Part shown: one piece after another, positions 20,204 to 28,024 of the stretch
Position numbering within the stretch: position 1 is the stretch's first letter
Layout of the letters: each line of letters opens with the position of its first letter
NCBI RefSeq assembly: GCF_021401345.1
Contig: NZ_JACBGE010000021.1
Location: 36,001-100,000, forward strand
Reading direction: 5' to 3'
From: Hydrogenophaga sp. NFH-34
Lineage (GTDB): Bacteria; Pseudomonadota; Gammaproteobacteria; Burkholderiales; Burkholderiaceae_C
Length of the DNA stretch: 64,000 nt
The notes under the pieces: model-generated
Seen by the model: the letters and a program-made list of their open reading frames with translations, nothing else
The model's database searches: none
Told to the model about the DNA's origin: nothing
Translations under genes and position numbers: made by a program

Positions 20204-20211
20204 GACCCGCC

Positions 20212-21036
20212 ATGACAGCCCCAACCACCCTGCACCCTGCGGCCGCCCCGGTGGCCCCCGCCGCCCCCACGGAGGTGGCCCTGAAAGCACGCGGCCTGAG
20301 CGTGGTCTTCGGCGGCCTGACCGCGGTCGACGCGCTCGACCTGGACATCCGCAGCCACAGCATCCACGCCATCATCGGCCCCAACGGGGCGGGCAAGACC
20401 ACGGCGGTCAACGCGCTGTCCGGTTTCCAGGCCCCGACCCGCGGCCAGGTCTGGATCGGCACGGCGACCCGCCCGCGCTGGAGCGCCCACCAGATGGCGC
20501 AGGCCGGGCTTGCGCGCACGTTCCAGAACATCCGCCTGTTCGGCGGCATGACGGTGCTGGAGACGGTGCTCGTGGGTGCGCACAAGCGCTTCGGCAGCAC
20601 GCTGCCGGCGCTGCTCTGGCGCTCGGCCCGCGCACGCGCCGAAGAACAGCACGAGGAAGCCCGCGCCCGCGAGCTGATCCGCTTCGTCGGCCTGCCGGAC
20701 ACGGCCGTGCTGCAGCCCGCCTCGTCGCTGTCCTACGGCAACCAGCGCCGCGTCGAGATCGCCCGCGCACTGATGTCCTCGCCCGCCGTGCTGCTGCTGG
20801 ACGAACCGCTGGCCGGCATGAACGTGAGCGAAAAGGCCGAGGTCAGCGCACTGATCCGCGCCATCCGCCAGCAGGGCACGGCCGTGCTGCTGATCGAACA
20901 CGACATGGACGTGATCCGCAGCCTGGCCGAGCGTGTCACGGTGATGCACCGGGGCCGCAAGCTCACCGAAGGCAGCTCCGCCGAGGTGCTGGCCGACCAG
21001 CGCGTGCAAGACGCCTACCTGGGGAAAGTTCAATGA
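20212..21036 (+). CDS. livG: ABC transporter ATP-binding protein, LivG type
   Basis: A 274-residue ATPase of a branched-chain-type importer with Walker A GPNGAGKTT, RTFQNIRLFGGMTVLE after the Q-loop, signature LSYGNQRR, Walker B VLLLDEPLAGMN and switch histidine LLIEHDMDVI. I chose the ATG at 20212; an in-frame ATG at 20200 that overlaps the permease stop (ATGA) would add four residues. The first 20 residues are an alanine-proline-rich tail not usual in LivG. Its stop overlaps the livF start. Confidence 0.9.
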   Translation: MTAPTTLHPAAAPVAPAAPTEVALKARGLSVVFGGLTAVDALDLDIRSHSIHAIIGPNGAGKTTAVNALSGFQAPTRGQVWIGTATRPRWSAHQMAQAGLARTFQNIRLFGGMTVLETVLVGAHKRFGSTLPALLWRSARARAEEQHEEARARELIRFVGLPDTAVLQPASSLSYGNQRRVEIARALMSSPAVLLLDEPLAGMNVSEKAEVSALIRAIRQQGTAVLLIEHDMDVIRSLAERVTVMHRGRKLTEGSSAEVLADQRVQDAYLGKVQ

Positions 21037-21752
21037 GCACGCATCCGTACGAACTGCTGCGCGTGGAAGACCTGCGCGTGGCCTATGGCGAAGTCCAGGC
21101 CGTCAAGAACGCGAGCCTCACCGTCGGGGCGCACCAGATCGTGTCGCTGGTGGGCAGCAACGGCGCCGGCAAGACCACCTTGCTGCGCGCGATCTCGGGC
21201 GTGCTGCCGCTGCAGGCCGGGCGCGTGGTGTTCGGCGGGCAGGACATCACCCGCCTGCCGGTGCACGCGCGGGTTGGCATCGGCCTGGCGCATGTGCCCG
21301 AAGGCCGGCACGTGTTCGGCCCGCTCACCATCGCGGAGAACCTGCGCCTGGGCGCCTACAGCGGCACCGACAAACCGGCGATCCGCCGGCGCATGGAGGA
21401 GATGTTCGAGCTCTTCCCCATCCTGGCGGAACGCCGCAGCCAGCAGGCCGGCACGATGTCGGGCGGCGAGCAGCAGATGCTGGCCATTGCCCGCGCGCTG
21501 ATGAGCCAGCCGCGCCTGCTGATCCTGGACGAACCCACCATGGGCCTGTCGCCCAAGATGATCGGCCTGGTGCTCGAAACCCTGGTGCGCATCCGCAGCC
21601 AGCAGATTCCCATCCTGCTGGTCGAGCAGAACACGGTGGAAGCCATCCGCATGGCCGACACCGTCTACGCCCTGCGTGTGGGCGAAATCGTCGCCCAGAT
21701 GCCCGGCACCGACGTGACCGAAGACGTGCTCAAGCACTTCTACCTCGGCTGA
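21033..21752 (+). CDS. livF: ABC transporter ATP-binding protein, LivF type
   Basis: A 239-residue second ATPase of the same importer. Motifs are GSNGAGKTTLLRAISG (Walker A), GIGLAHVPEGRHVFGPLTIAENL (typical LivF), signature MSGGEQQM, Walker B LLILDEPTMGLSP and LLVEQNTVEAI. The start overlaps livG by ATGA. A pyrimidine-rich gap of 71 bases separates it from the binding-protein gene, and no terminator is seen there. Confidence 0.92.
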   Translation: MSTHPYELLRVEDLRVAYGEVQAVKNASLTVGAHQIVSLVGSNGAGKTTLLRAISGVLPLQAGRVVFGGQDITRLPVHARVGIGLAHVPEGRHVFGPLTIAENLRLGAYSGTDKPAIRRRMEEMFELFPILAERRSQQAGTMSGGEQQMLAIARALMSQPRLLILDEPTMGLSPKMIGLVLETLVRIRSQQIPILLVEQNTVEAIRMADTVYALRVGEIVAQMPGTDVTEDVLKHFYLG

Positions 21753-21823
21753 AGCCGTCCCGTCCCCTTTTCCCGTTTCCCTCGTTTCTCCGTTTTCCTC
21801 TTTTCATTCTTTAGGAGTTGGAC

Positions 21824-22942
21824 ATGCGCACCTCTGCTTCGCTTCTCGCCGCCACCGCCCTGATGGCCGCCTCAGCCTGCGCCTCGGCGCAGGACACCGT
21901 CTCGGTGGCCTTCACCGGCACGCTGACCGGCGACTTCGCTTCCTACGGCGTCACCGGCAAACAAGGCTTCGACCTCGCCATCGAGGCCTACAACGCCAAG
22001 AAAGGCCCCCAGGTGAGCGTGACCGTGGTGGACGACCACGGCAACCCGGGCGACGCCGTGCTCGCGGCCAACCGCTTCTGCTCGGACAAGAACGTTTCCG
22101 CCGTGGTGGGCTACACCTTCAGCTCCGTGGCGCTGGCTTCGATGCCCATCCTCGACAAGTGCAAGCTGCCGGTGATCGGCACCGCCGTGACCAGCCCCCA
22201 GCTCACCGGCACCAGCCCTTACTTCCGCCGCGTCGCACTGACCGACGCCACCCAGGGCAAGCTGATGGGCGAGTACGTGGCCAAGACGCTGGGCCTCAAG
22301 AACGTCTACCTGCTCTACCAGCAGGACGACTACGGCATCGGCGTGCAACAGGCGTTCAAGGCCGCCTACGAAGCCGCCGGCGGCACGCTGCTGGGCAACG
22401 ACCCCTACATGCTCGGCACCAAGGACTTCCGCACCCTGCTGACCAAGGTCAAGAGCAAGCGCCCGGAGGGCATCTTCATCGCCGGCTTCTACACCGAGGC
22501 CGCCAGCCTGGTCGCCCAGGCCAAGGCCATGCGCATCAACGCCCGCATGCTGGGCAACGACGGTTCGCTCTCGCCGCAGCTGATGGCCCTGAGCAACGGC
22601 GCCGCCGAAGGCATGACCCTGTACGGCACCTTCGACCCCAGCGCGTCCGCCGACGCATCGCCGGTGGCCGCCGGGTTCGTCAAGGCCTTCACCGCCAAGT
22701 ACAAGAGCGAGCCCGACAGCTGGGCCGCCCTGGGCTACGACGCCGGCCTGGCGCTGACGGCCGCCATCGACGCGGCCAAGGCCAAGGGCGGCATCGACCG
22801 CGCCAGCCTGCAGACGCAACTGGGCGCGATCAGCGGCCTGCCCGGCGCCACCGGGCAGGTGCAGTTCGAAAAATCCGGCGACCGCAACGCGTCGGTCCTG
22901 TTCTTCACGGTCAAGAACGGCAAGTTCGCACTGGCCAAGTAA
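21824..22942 (+). CDS. periplasmic substrate-binding protein, LivJ-like
   Basis: A 372-residue exported binding protein (Peripla_BP_6/LivJ type) with a signal peptide of about 24 residues ending near CASAQD. The mature part has the expected pattern VSVAFTGTLTGDFASYGVTGKQGFDLA, ANRFCSDKNVSAVVGYTFSSVALASMP and the ligand-site region IGTAVTSPQLTGTSPYFRR. The ATG at 21824 has AGGAG 8 bases upstream. It should deliver the substrate to LivHM-GF. Ligand unknown: an amino acid, a small amide, or a quaternary amine given the Rieske oxygenase next door. Confidence 0.9.
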   Translation: MRTSASLLAATALMAASACASAQDTVSVAFTGTLTGDFASYGVTGKQGFDLAIEAYNAKKGPQVSVTVVDDHGNPGDAVLAANRFCSDKNVSAVVGYTFSSVALASMPILDKCKLPVIGTAVTSPQLTGTSPYFRRVALTDATQGKLMGEYVAKTLGLKNVYLLYQQDDYGIGVQQAFKAAYEAAGGTLLGNDPYMLGTKDFRTLLTKVKSKRPEGIFIAGFYTEAASLVAQAKAMRINARMLGNDGSLSPQLMALSNGAAEGMTLYGTFDPSASADASPVAAGFVKAFTAKYKSEPDSWAALGYDAGLALTAAIDAAKAKGGIDRASLQTQLGAISGLPGATGQVQFEKSGDRNASVLFFTVKNGKFALAK

Positions 22943-22964
22943 CCCTCACGAGACGGACATCCCC

Positions 22965-24134
22965 ATGACCTGTGCCGCAAAAACCGACGGCCGCTGCACG
23001 CAGACCCCGCAGGCCTTCGTCTGGTCCGGCAAACCGCTGGGCCAGGCCCGCAGCGCCCCGGCCAGCTTCTACACCTCGCAGGAGGTCTTCCAGGCCGAGG
23101 TGAACCAGATTCACCTCAAACACTGGATCTTCATCGGCCGCACCGACCAGGTGGCCGAGCCCAACAGCTACCTGGCCGTGGACACGGTGGGCGGCCCCGT
23201 GCTGCTCACGCGCGACCAGAACGGCGAACTGCACGCCTTCGCCAACTACTGCCGCCACCGGGGTGCGCAACTGGTCGAAGGCTGCGGGCGCCGCCAGCGC
23301 CTGGTGTGCCCGTACCACGCCTGGGGCTTCGGCCTCGACGGCCGGCTGCTGCGCGCCCCCGGCATGGAAGACGTGCCCGGGTTCGACCTGGACAAGGAAT
23401 CGCTGATCCCCATCCGCATGGCCGAATGGGCCGGCAACGTCTTCGTCAACTACGACGACAGCGCGCCCGACCTCATGACGCATCTGGGCGGCTTCCCGGC
23501 GCTGTTCGCCTCGCACAAGGTCGAAGACATGCGCTGGGTCTTCGGTGTGGAGATTCCGGCCGCCTGCAACTGGAAGATGCTGCTGGAAAACGCCATGGAG
23601 ACCTACCACACCGGCATCGTGCACGCCCGCACCGTCGGTGCCCAGACCAGCATGACCTTTGACGGCGAGGAAAACTGGGCCGCGATCCAGGTGCAGTCCA
23701 CCATGACCACCGCCGTGCTCGACAAGAGCGCGCCCGCACCGTTCCCGCAGATCGCGAGCCTGGACGAGCAGGCCCGAAAAGGCACCTACTTCACGCTGCT
23801 GCACCCGACCACCCAGTTCGTCTTCGCGCAGGACTGCATGTGGTGGCTGGCGGTGCGCCCGGTGGCACCGGACCGGTCGGTGCTGAGCGTGGGCGGCTGC
23901 TTCCCCAAGGACTATGTGGCCCTGCCCAACTTCCAGGAGCTGGCCCAGCCCTATTTCACCCGCTGGGAATCGGTGGCCAAGGAGGACGTCGGCATCCTGG
24001 AGCGGCAGCAGAAGGGCGTGAGCTCCGTGCTGTTCAAGCCCGGCCTGCTGTCCTCGCGCGACGACGTGGTCCACACCATGGGCGAGTGGATCCGCCAGCG
24101 CATCGGCACCGCCATCTACAACGACCCGTTCTGA
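22965..24134 (+). CDS. Rieske non-heme iron oxygenase, alpha subunit
   Basis: A 389-residue ring-hydroxylating-type oxygenase. The Rieske cluster ligands are Cys96 and His98 (CRHRG) and Cys115 and His118 (CPYHAW). The mononuclear iron triad is His215 and His220 (ETYHTGIVH) plus probably Asp341 ([11 protein letters not shown]). The bridging residue before the first His is Glu212 rather than Asp, as in choline, carnitine and glycine-betaine oxygenases. It probably oxidises or demethylates an alkyl-amine-type substrate. No ferredoxin-reductase gene is nearby, so electrons must come from elsewhere. It follows the binding-protein gene by 22 bases. Confidence 0.9.
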   Translation: MTCAAKTDGRCTQTPQAFVWSGKPLGQARSAPASFYTSQEVFQAEVNQIHLKHWIFIGRTDQVAEPNSYLAVDTVGGPVLLTRDQNGELHAFANYCRHRGAQLVEGCGRRQRLVCPYHAWGFGLDGRLLRAPGMEDVPGFDLDKESLIPIRMAEWAGNVFVNYDDSAPDLMTHLGGFPALFASHKVEDMRWVFGVEIPAACNWKMLLENAMETYHTGIVHARTVGAQTSMTFDGEENWAAIQVQSTMTTAVLDKSAPAPFPQIASLDEQARKGTYFTLLHPTTQFVFAQDCMWWLAVRPVAPDRSVLSVGGCFPKDYVALPNFQELAQPYFTRWESVAKEDVGILERQQKGVSSVLFKPGLLSSRDDVVHTMGEWIRQRIGTAIYNDPF

Positions 24135-24274
24135 CGCGCGTCCGGCAGTGCCCGCGCACTGCCGACCCGCCGGCGCCGCAGCCTGCGGGCCTTCGTTCCC
24201 TTGTTTCTGCCGCACGCCGCCGGCCGCCCCGGGTGGCCGGCGATGCCTTGCGCCCTTTCTCCGCCTGTCTTTCC

Positions 24275-25717
24275 ATGACCCACGCCTACCCCGACACCCG
24301 GTTGCTGATCGCCAACGAATGGGTGCCCAGCCAGACCGGCGCCACCCTGCCGGTGATCAACCCCGCCACGGGCGAAGCCATCGGCCGGGTCGCGCACGCC
24401 ACCCCGGCCGACCTCGACCGCGCGCTGGCCGCCGCCGAACGCGGCTTTGCCACCTGGCGCCACCTCAGCGCGCACGAGCGCAGCGCCCTCATGCGGCAGG
24501 CGGCCACCCTTCTGCGCGCCGACAGCGAACGCATCGCCCACTGGCTGACGCTGGAACAGGGCAAGCCGCTGCGGGAAGCCCGCGCCGAGGTGGCTTCGGC
24601 GGCCGGCATCATCGAATGGTTCGCCGACGAGGGCCTGCGGCTCTACGGGCGCATCGTCCCGGCCCGCAGCGAGCGCATGCAGCAATGGGTGACCAAGGAG
24701 CCGGTCGGGCCCGTGGCCGCCTTCACGCCCTGGAACTTCCCCATCAACCAGATCGTCCGCAAGCTCAGCGCCGCCCTGGCCTCGGGCTGCAGCTTTCTGG
24801 TCAAGGCGGCCGAGGACACGCCGGCCTCCGCCGCCGCGCTGATCGACGCCTTCGTGCGGGCCGGCGTGCCGGAAGGCGTGGTCGGCCTGGTGTTCGGCGA
24901 CCCGCAGGCCATATCGGCCTACCTGATCGCGCACCCGACCATCCGCAAGGTGTCGTTCACCGGATCGACGGCGGTCGGCAAACAGCTCGCCGCCCTCGCC
25001 GGCTCGCACATGAAGCGCGTCACCATGGAACTGGGCGGTCACGCCCCGGTGATCGTGGCCGAAGACGCCGACGTGGCCACGGCCGCCACCGTCCTGGCGG
25101 CGGCGAAATTCCGCAACGCCGGCCAGGTGTGCATTTCGCCCACACGCTTCCTGGTCCACCGGCGGATCAAGCGCGACTTCCTGGAAGCCCTGATCGCGCA
25201 GACCGAAACCCTGCGTCTGGGCGCAGGCCTGGACGAGACCACCACGCTCGGCCCCCTGGCCCACGCGCGGCGCGTGCACGCCATGGAACAGCTGGTCACC
25301 GATGCGGTGGACAAGGGCGCCCTGCTGCTCACCGGTGGGCAGCGACCCGACGGGCCCGGCTTCTTCTACGCCCCCACCCTGGTGGACGAAGTGCCGCTCG
25401 ATGCGGCGCTGTTCAACCAGGAACCGTTCGGCCCGGTCGCCGGCATCCGCGGTTTCGACACGCTGGACGAGGCCATTGCCGAGGCCAATCGCCTGCCTTA
25501 CGGACTGGCGGCCTACGCCTTCACCCAGTCGTTCACCACCCTTCACCGGCTGAGCCGCGACGTCCAGGCCGGCATGCTGTGGATCAACCAGGGAGCCACC
25601 CCGTCGGCCGAACTGCCCTTCGGCGGCATCCGGGATTCCGGCTACGGCAGCGAAGGGGGCCCCGAAGCGCTGGAGGCCTACCTCTCCACCAAGGCGGTGG
25701 CGGTCACGGCGCTGTAG
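24275..25717 (+). CDS. NAD(P)-dependent aldehyde dehydrogenase (succinate-semialdehyde type)
   Basis: A 480-residue aldehyde dehydrogenase with catalytic Cys286 ([11 protein letters not shown]) and general base Glu252 ([11 protein letters not shown]), the coenzyme motif [14 protein letters not shown] and [10 protein letters not shown]. It resembles succinate-semialdehyde dehydrogenases of the GabD type. It lies 140 bases after the Rieske gene and probably oxidises the semialdehyde that oxygenase would release. The exact aldehyde (succinic, malic or another C4 semialdehyde) is an inference. Its 3' end overlaps the convergent HAD gene by 14 bases. Confidence 0.9.
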   Translation: MTHAYPDTRLLIANEWVPSQTGATLPVINPATGEAIGRVAHATPADLDRALAAAERGFATWRHLSAHERSALMRQAATLLRADSERIAHWLTLEQGKPLREARAEVASAAGIIEWFADEGLRLYGRIVPARSERMQQWVTKEPVGPVAAFTPWNFPINQIVRKLSAALASGCSFLVKAAEDTPASAAALIDAFVRAGVPEGVVGLVFGDPQAISAYLIAHPTIRKVSFTGSTAVGKQLAALAGSHMKRVTMELGGHAPVIVAEDADVATAATVLAAAKFRNAGQVCISPTRFLVHRRIKRDFLEALIAQTETLRLGAGLDETTTLGPLAHARRVHAMEQLVTDAVDKGALLLTGGQRPDGPGFFYAPTLVDEVPLDAALFNQEPFGPVAGIRGFDTLDEAIAEANRLPYGLAAYAFTQSFTTLHRLSRDVQAGMLWINQGATPSAELPFGGIRDSGYGSEGGPEALEAYLSTKAVAVTAL

Positions 25718-26384
25718 GGCCGGCGGGGTCTGCGGCGGCGAGGTGGCGGGCCACCTCGCCCATGTGGTACATCACGCGCGCCACCGGCAGGCCGGCGAAG
25801 GCGCGGCCGTCACCGTGCTGGCAATAGCCCCAGACCGTGGCACCGGCGGCCAGGCCGGCCTGCGCGCCGGTCGCGGTGTCCTCGATCACCAGGCAGCGCG
25901 CCGGATCGACACCCAGGTGGTCGGCAGCAGCCAGGTAGACGTCGGGATGCGGCTTCGAGCGCGGCAAGTCGTGGCCGCTGAAGATGCGCTCGCCGAAATA
26001 CGGTGCCATGCCGGCCATGCCGATCTGCATCACGACCTTGGGCCGGTCGGCGCCCGAAGCACAGGCGATGCGCCCGGCGGTGTGGGCGTGCGCCTCCACC
26101 ACCGCGTCGAGCGCGCCGACCACCGCCTGCAGCTCGGCCATCAGGCGCTGGTTGCGCCGTGCGTAGAAAGCGCGCATCCAGTCTTCGGTCAGCGGTTGGC
26201 CGGTTTCCGCCTCGATCAGGGCCCGCTGGTCGCGCACCGCGCGGCCGATGAAATGGTGCTCGCACTCGGCGGCGCTCAGCCCCCAGCCCGCTTCGTTGAG
26301 CATCTGGCGCAGCACGCCGTTGGTGATCGGCTCGCTGTCGACCAGCACGCCATCGCAATCAAACAGAACCGCATCGAATCGCAT
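25704..26384 (-). CDS. HAD-superfamily phosphatase (beta-phosphoglucomutase/Gph-like)
   Basis: A 226-residue haloacid-dehalogenase hydrolase with motif [17 protein letters not shown], motif II in [13 protein letters not shown], motif III lysine in [12 protein letters not shown] and motif [20 protein letters not shown]. It dephosphorylates a small sugar phosphate or nucleotide-type substrate that cannot be named from sequence. It is convergent with the aldehyde dehydrogenase gene and overlaps its end by 14 bases, so it is not part of that cluster. Confidence 0.9.
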   Translation of the reverse strand: MRFDAVLFDCDGVLVDSEPITNGVLRQMLNEAGWGLSAAECEHHFIGRAVRDQRALIEAETGQPLTEDWMRAFYARRNQRLMAELQAVVGALDAVVEAHAHTAGRIACASGADRPKVVMQIGMAGMAPYFGERIFSGHDLPRSKPHPDVYLAAADHLGVDPARCLVIEDTATGAQAGLAAGATVWGYCQHGDGRAFAGLPVARVMYHMGEVARHLAAADPAGPTAP

Positions 26385-26425
26385 GCCCCGATTGGAACAC
26401 GCGCCCCGGCCCGAGGCGGTGCCGG

Positions 26426-26803
26426 TCAGCAGCGGCCAGCCGCCTTGAGCAAGGCGTTGCAGGTGCCCGAGGGCACGGGCGCCGCTGCGCCCGAGGTGCC
26501 GAAGCGCGTGCACAGGGCGTCGGAGTTCGGTGTCATGCCGAAGGTCATCGCGCGCTGGAACCCGCTCGGGGAATAGAGATAACACTTGTAGACGGCGCCG
26601 TCCTTGGTGCGGGCAACGTAGTTGATGCGGCCGCCGCTCTCTTCGCTGCGGTCGGACAGGGTGAACGTGCCCACCTCGCGGCCAATGGCCATGGAGGTGC
26701 GCTGCTCAAGCCCCCCGTCGTCGATGGTGGCGGCGCAGGCCGTCAGGGCCAGGACCACGGCGAGGGCCATCGGTGTGCGGAAATTCGGTGTGGTGTGGTT
26801 CAT
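26426..26803 (-). CDS. small predicted lipoprotein, function unknown
   Basis: The 125-residue product has a lipoprotein signal ending in the lipobox LTAC (Cys about 23), followed by a short soluble domain with YVARTKDGAVYKCYLYSPSG and three more cysteines near the C terminus. I do not recognise a family. It lies 20 bases after another predicted lipoprotein gene on the same strand, so the two may be cotranscribed. The start at 26803 gives a good lipoprotein signal; a later methionine at about residue 12 is possible. Confidence 0.62.
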   Translation of the reverse strand: MNHTTPNFRTPMALAVVLALTACAATIDDGGLEQRTSMAIGREVGTFTLSDRSEESGGRINYVARTKDGAVYKCYLYSPSGFQRAMTFGMTPNSDALCTRFGTSGAAAPVPSGTCNALLKAAGRC

Positions 26804-26823
26804 GGGTTTTGCCGCGATGGCAT

Positions 26824-27180
26824 TCAGTAGGACTGGAAGAACCGGCCTTTGCTGCCGTTGATGATCTTCATGCTCACGCCGCCATCGAGCAGCGACACGG
26901 TCATCACGGAGACGTCCGACGTGCCCTTGTCGGCGATCCAGTTGTAGTCGGCGCGGTTGTCGTAATGCGACTCGCCGTTGTTGTGGGCGTAGCCCACGAG
27001 GGACTCGACCTCGGCCAGGCTCATGCCCTTGCCGATCTTGTCGTAGGCGGCGTAAAGGGCGGCGGCATCGCCCCCCTTGCCACCGCCCGAATCCACGTCC
27101 CCTCCGCCGCCACCGCCGCCGCAGGCCGGCAACAGGGCGGTCAGCATCACCATTCCGCATCCGATCAGAAATTTGCGCAT
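26824..27180 (-). CDS. predicted lipoprotein with BamE/SmpA-like domain
   Basis: The 118-residue product has a lipoprotein signal (LLPAC, Cys about 20), a poly-glycine stretch of about seven residues right after the lipidated cysteine, and a domain beginning YDKIGKGMSLAEVESLVG. That pattern of a short helix followed by GMSxxEVxxLVG is typical of SmpA/OmlA/BamE-like folds. It is probably anchored in the outer membrane facing the periplasm. Function is unknown; it is much shorter and less conserved than true BamE. Confidence 0.68.
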   Translation of the reverse strand: MRKFLIGCGMVMLTALLPACGGGGGGGDVDSGGGKGGDAAALYAAYDKIGKGMSLAEVESLVGYAHNNGESHYDNRADYNWIADKGTSDVSVMTVSLLDGGVSMKIINGSKGRFFQSY

Positions 27181-27370
27181 CGATCACCTCGTCATAGGAG
27201 CCCCCGGAACCCGGTGTCCGGGTTCGCTGCGGGGCGGTCAACACCATCAGTCATGGCGCGCCATTGGGCCACCGGCCCCGGTCGGCAACAACCCTACCGA
27301 AGTGGGGTGCCACAACGTGCGCCAGCGCGGCGGCGGGCGGTAGGATGTCGACCACCCCACGGTGCCCCTC

Positions 27371-28024
27371 ATGGACCATCCACCCCCCTACGCCATCGTT
27401 CTGGACGACCATCCGCTGGTCGGTCGCGGCATGGCGCAGTACCTCGGCACGGTGCTGCCGGCACTGGAGGTGGCGGTGGCCACGCAATGGCGCGATGTGC
27501 CGCTGCTGAGCGCACAACGGGGCTGCCCCCGCCTGCTGGTGGCCGATGTCTGGCTCACCGAGGGCCCCTGCCTGGACGCCCTGGTCGCCTGGCGGCGGGG
27601 CTGCGTCGACACCCCCTGGCTGGCGGTCAGCGGCGACGACGACCCGTCCGTGATCGAGCGCGTGCGTGCGGCCGGCGCGCTGGGCTTCGTGCCCAAGAAG
27701 GCCGCCCCCGAAACCTTTGGCGCCGCGCTCAGGGCGGTGCTGGCGGGCCGGCCCTGGTTCGAGCCGGCGCCGGGCGCCGACGCCCGTGGCAGCGTGCCAC
27801 ACCAATGGACCATCGCGCCCCGGGAGCTGGGGCTCACACCGCGTCAGGGCGAGATCCTCGCGCTGGTGCTGCGCGGGCTGCCCAACAAGCGCATCGCCTC
27901 GCAGCTCGACATCTCGGAAAGCACCGTCAAGGAACACGTGACGGGCATCCTCGAACGGCTGGGCGTGCGCAGCCGGGTCGAAGCCATCACCCTGCTGCGC
28001 GGCCGGCGGCTGGAGCTGTCCTGA
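27371..28024 (+). CDS. LuxR/NarL-type response regulator
   Basis: A 217-residue two-component regulator. The receiver domain (about residues 5-120) has the acidic pair in LDDH, phosphoacceptor Asp59 (VADVWL) and the conserved lysine in VPKKAAPE. The C-terminal LuxR helix-turn-helix reads LTPRQGEILALVLRGLPNKRIASQLDISESTVKEHVTGIL. Its stop and the histidine kinase start share a base (TGATG), so the two are partners. The ATG at 27371 is preferred; a GTG three codons earlier is possible. Confidence 0.92.
   Translation: MDHPPPYAIVLDDHPLVGRGMAQYLGTVLPALEVAVATQWRDVPLLSAQRGCPRLLVADVWLTEGPCLDALVAWRRGCVDTPWLAVSGDDDPSVIERVRAAGALGFVPKKAAPETFGAALRAVLAGRPWFEPAPGADARGSVPHQWTIAPRELGLTPRQGEILALVLRGLPNKRIASQLDISESTVKEHVTGILERLGVRSRVEAITLLRGRRLELS

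Noticed and set aside
26773..28023. A long plus-strand frame reaching back from the hybrid kinase
   Set aside because: The real kinase starts at 28024 with a signal peptide; the upstream extension covers the response regulator gene and the antisense of a lipoprotein gene.
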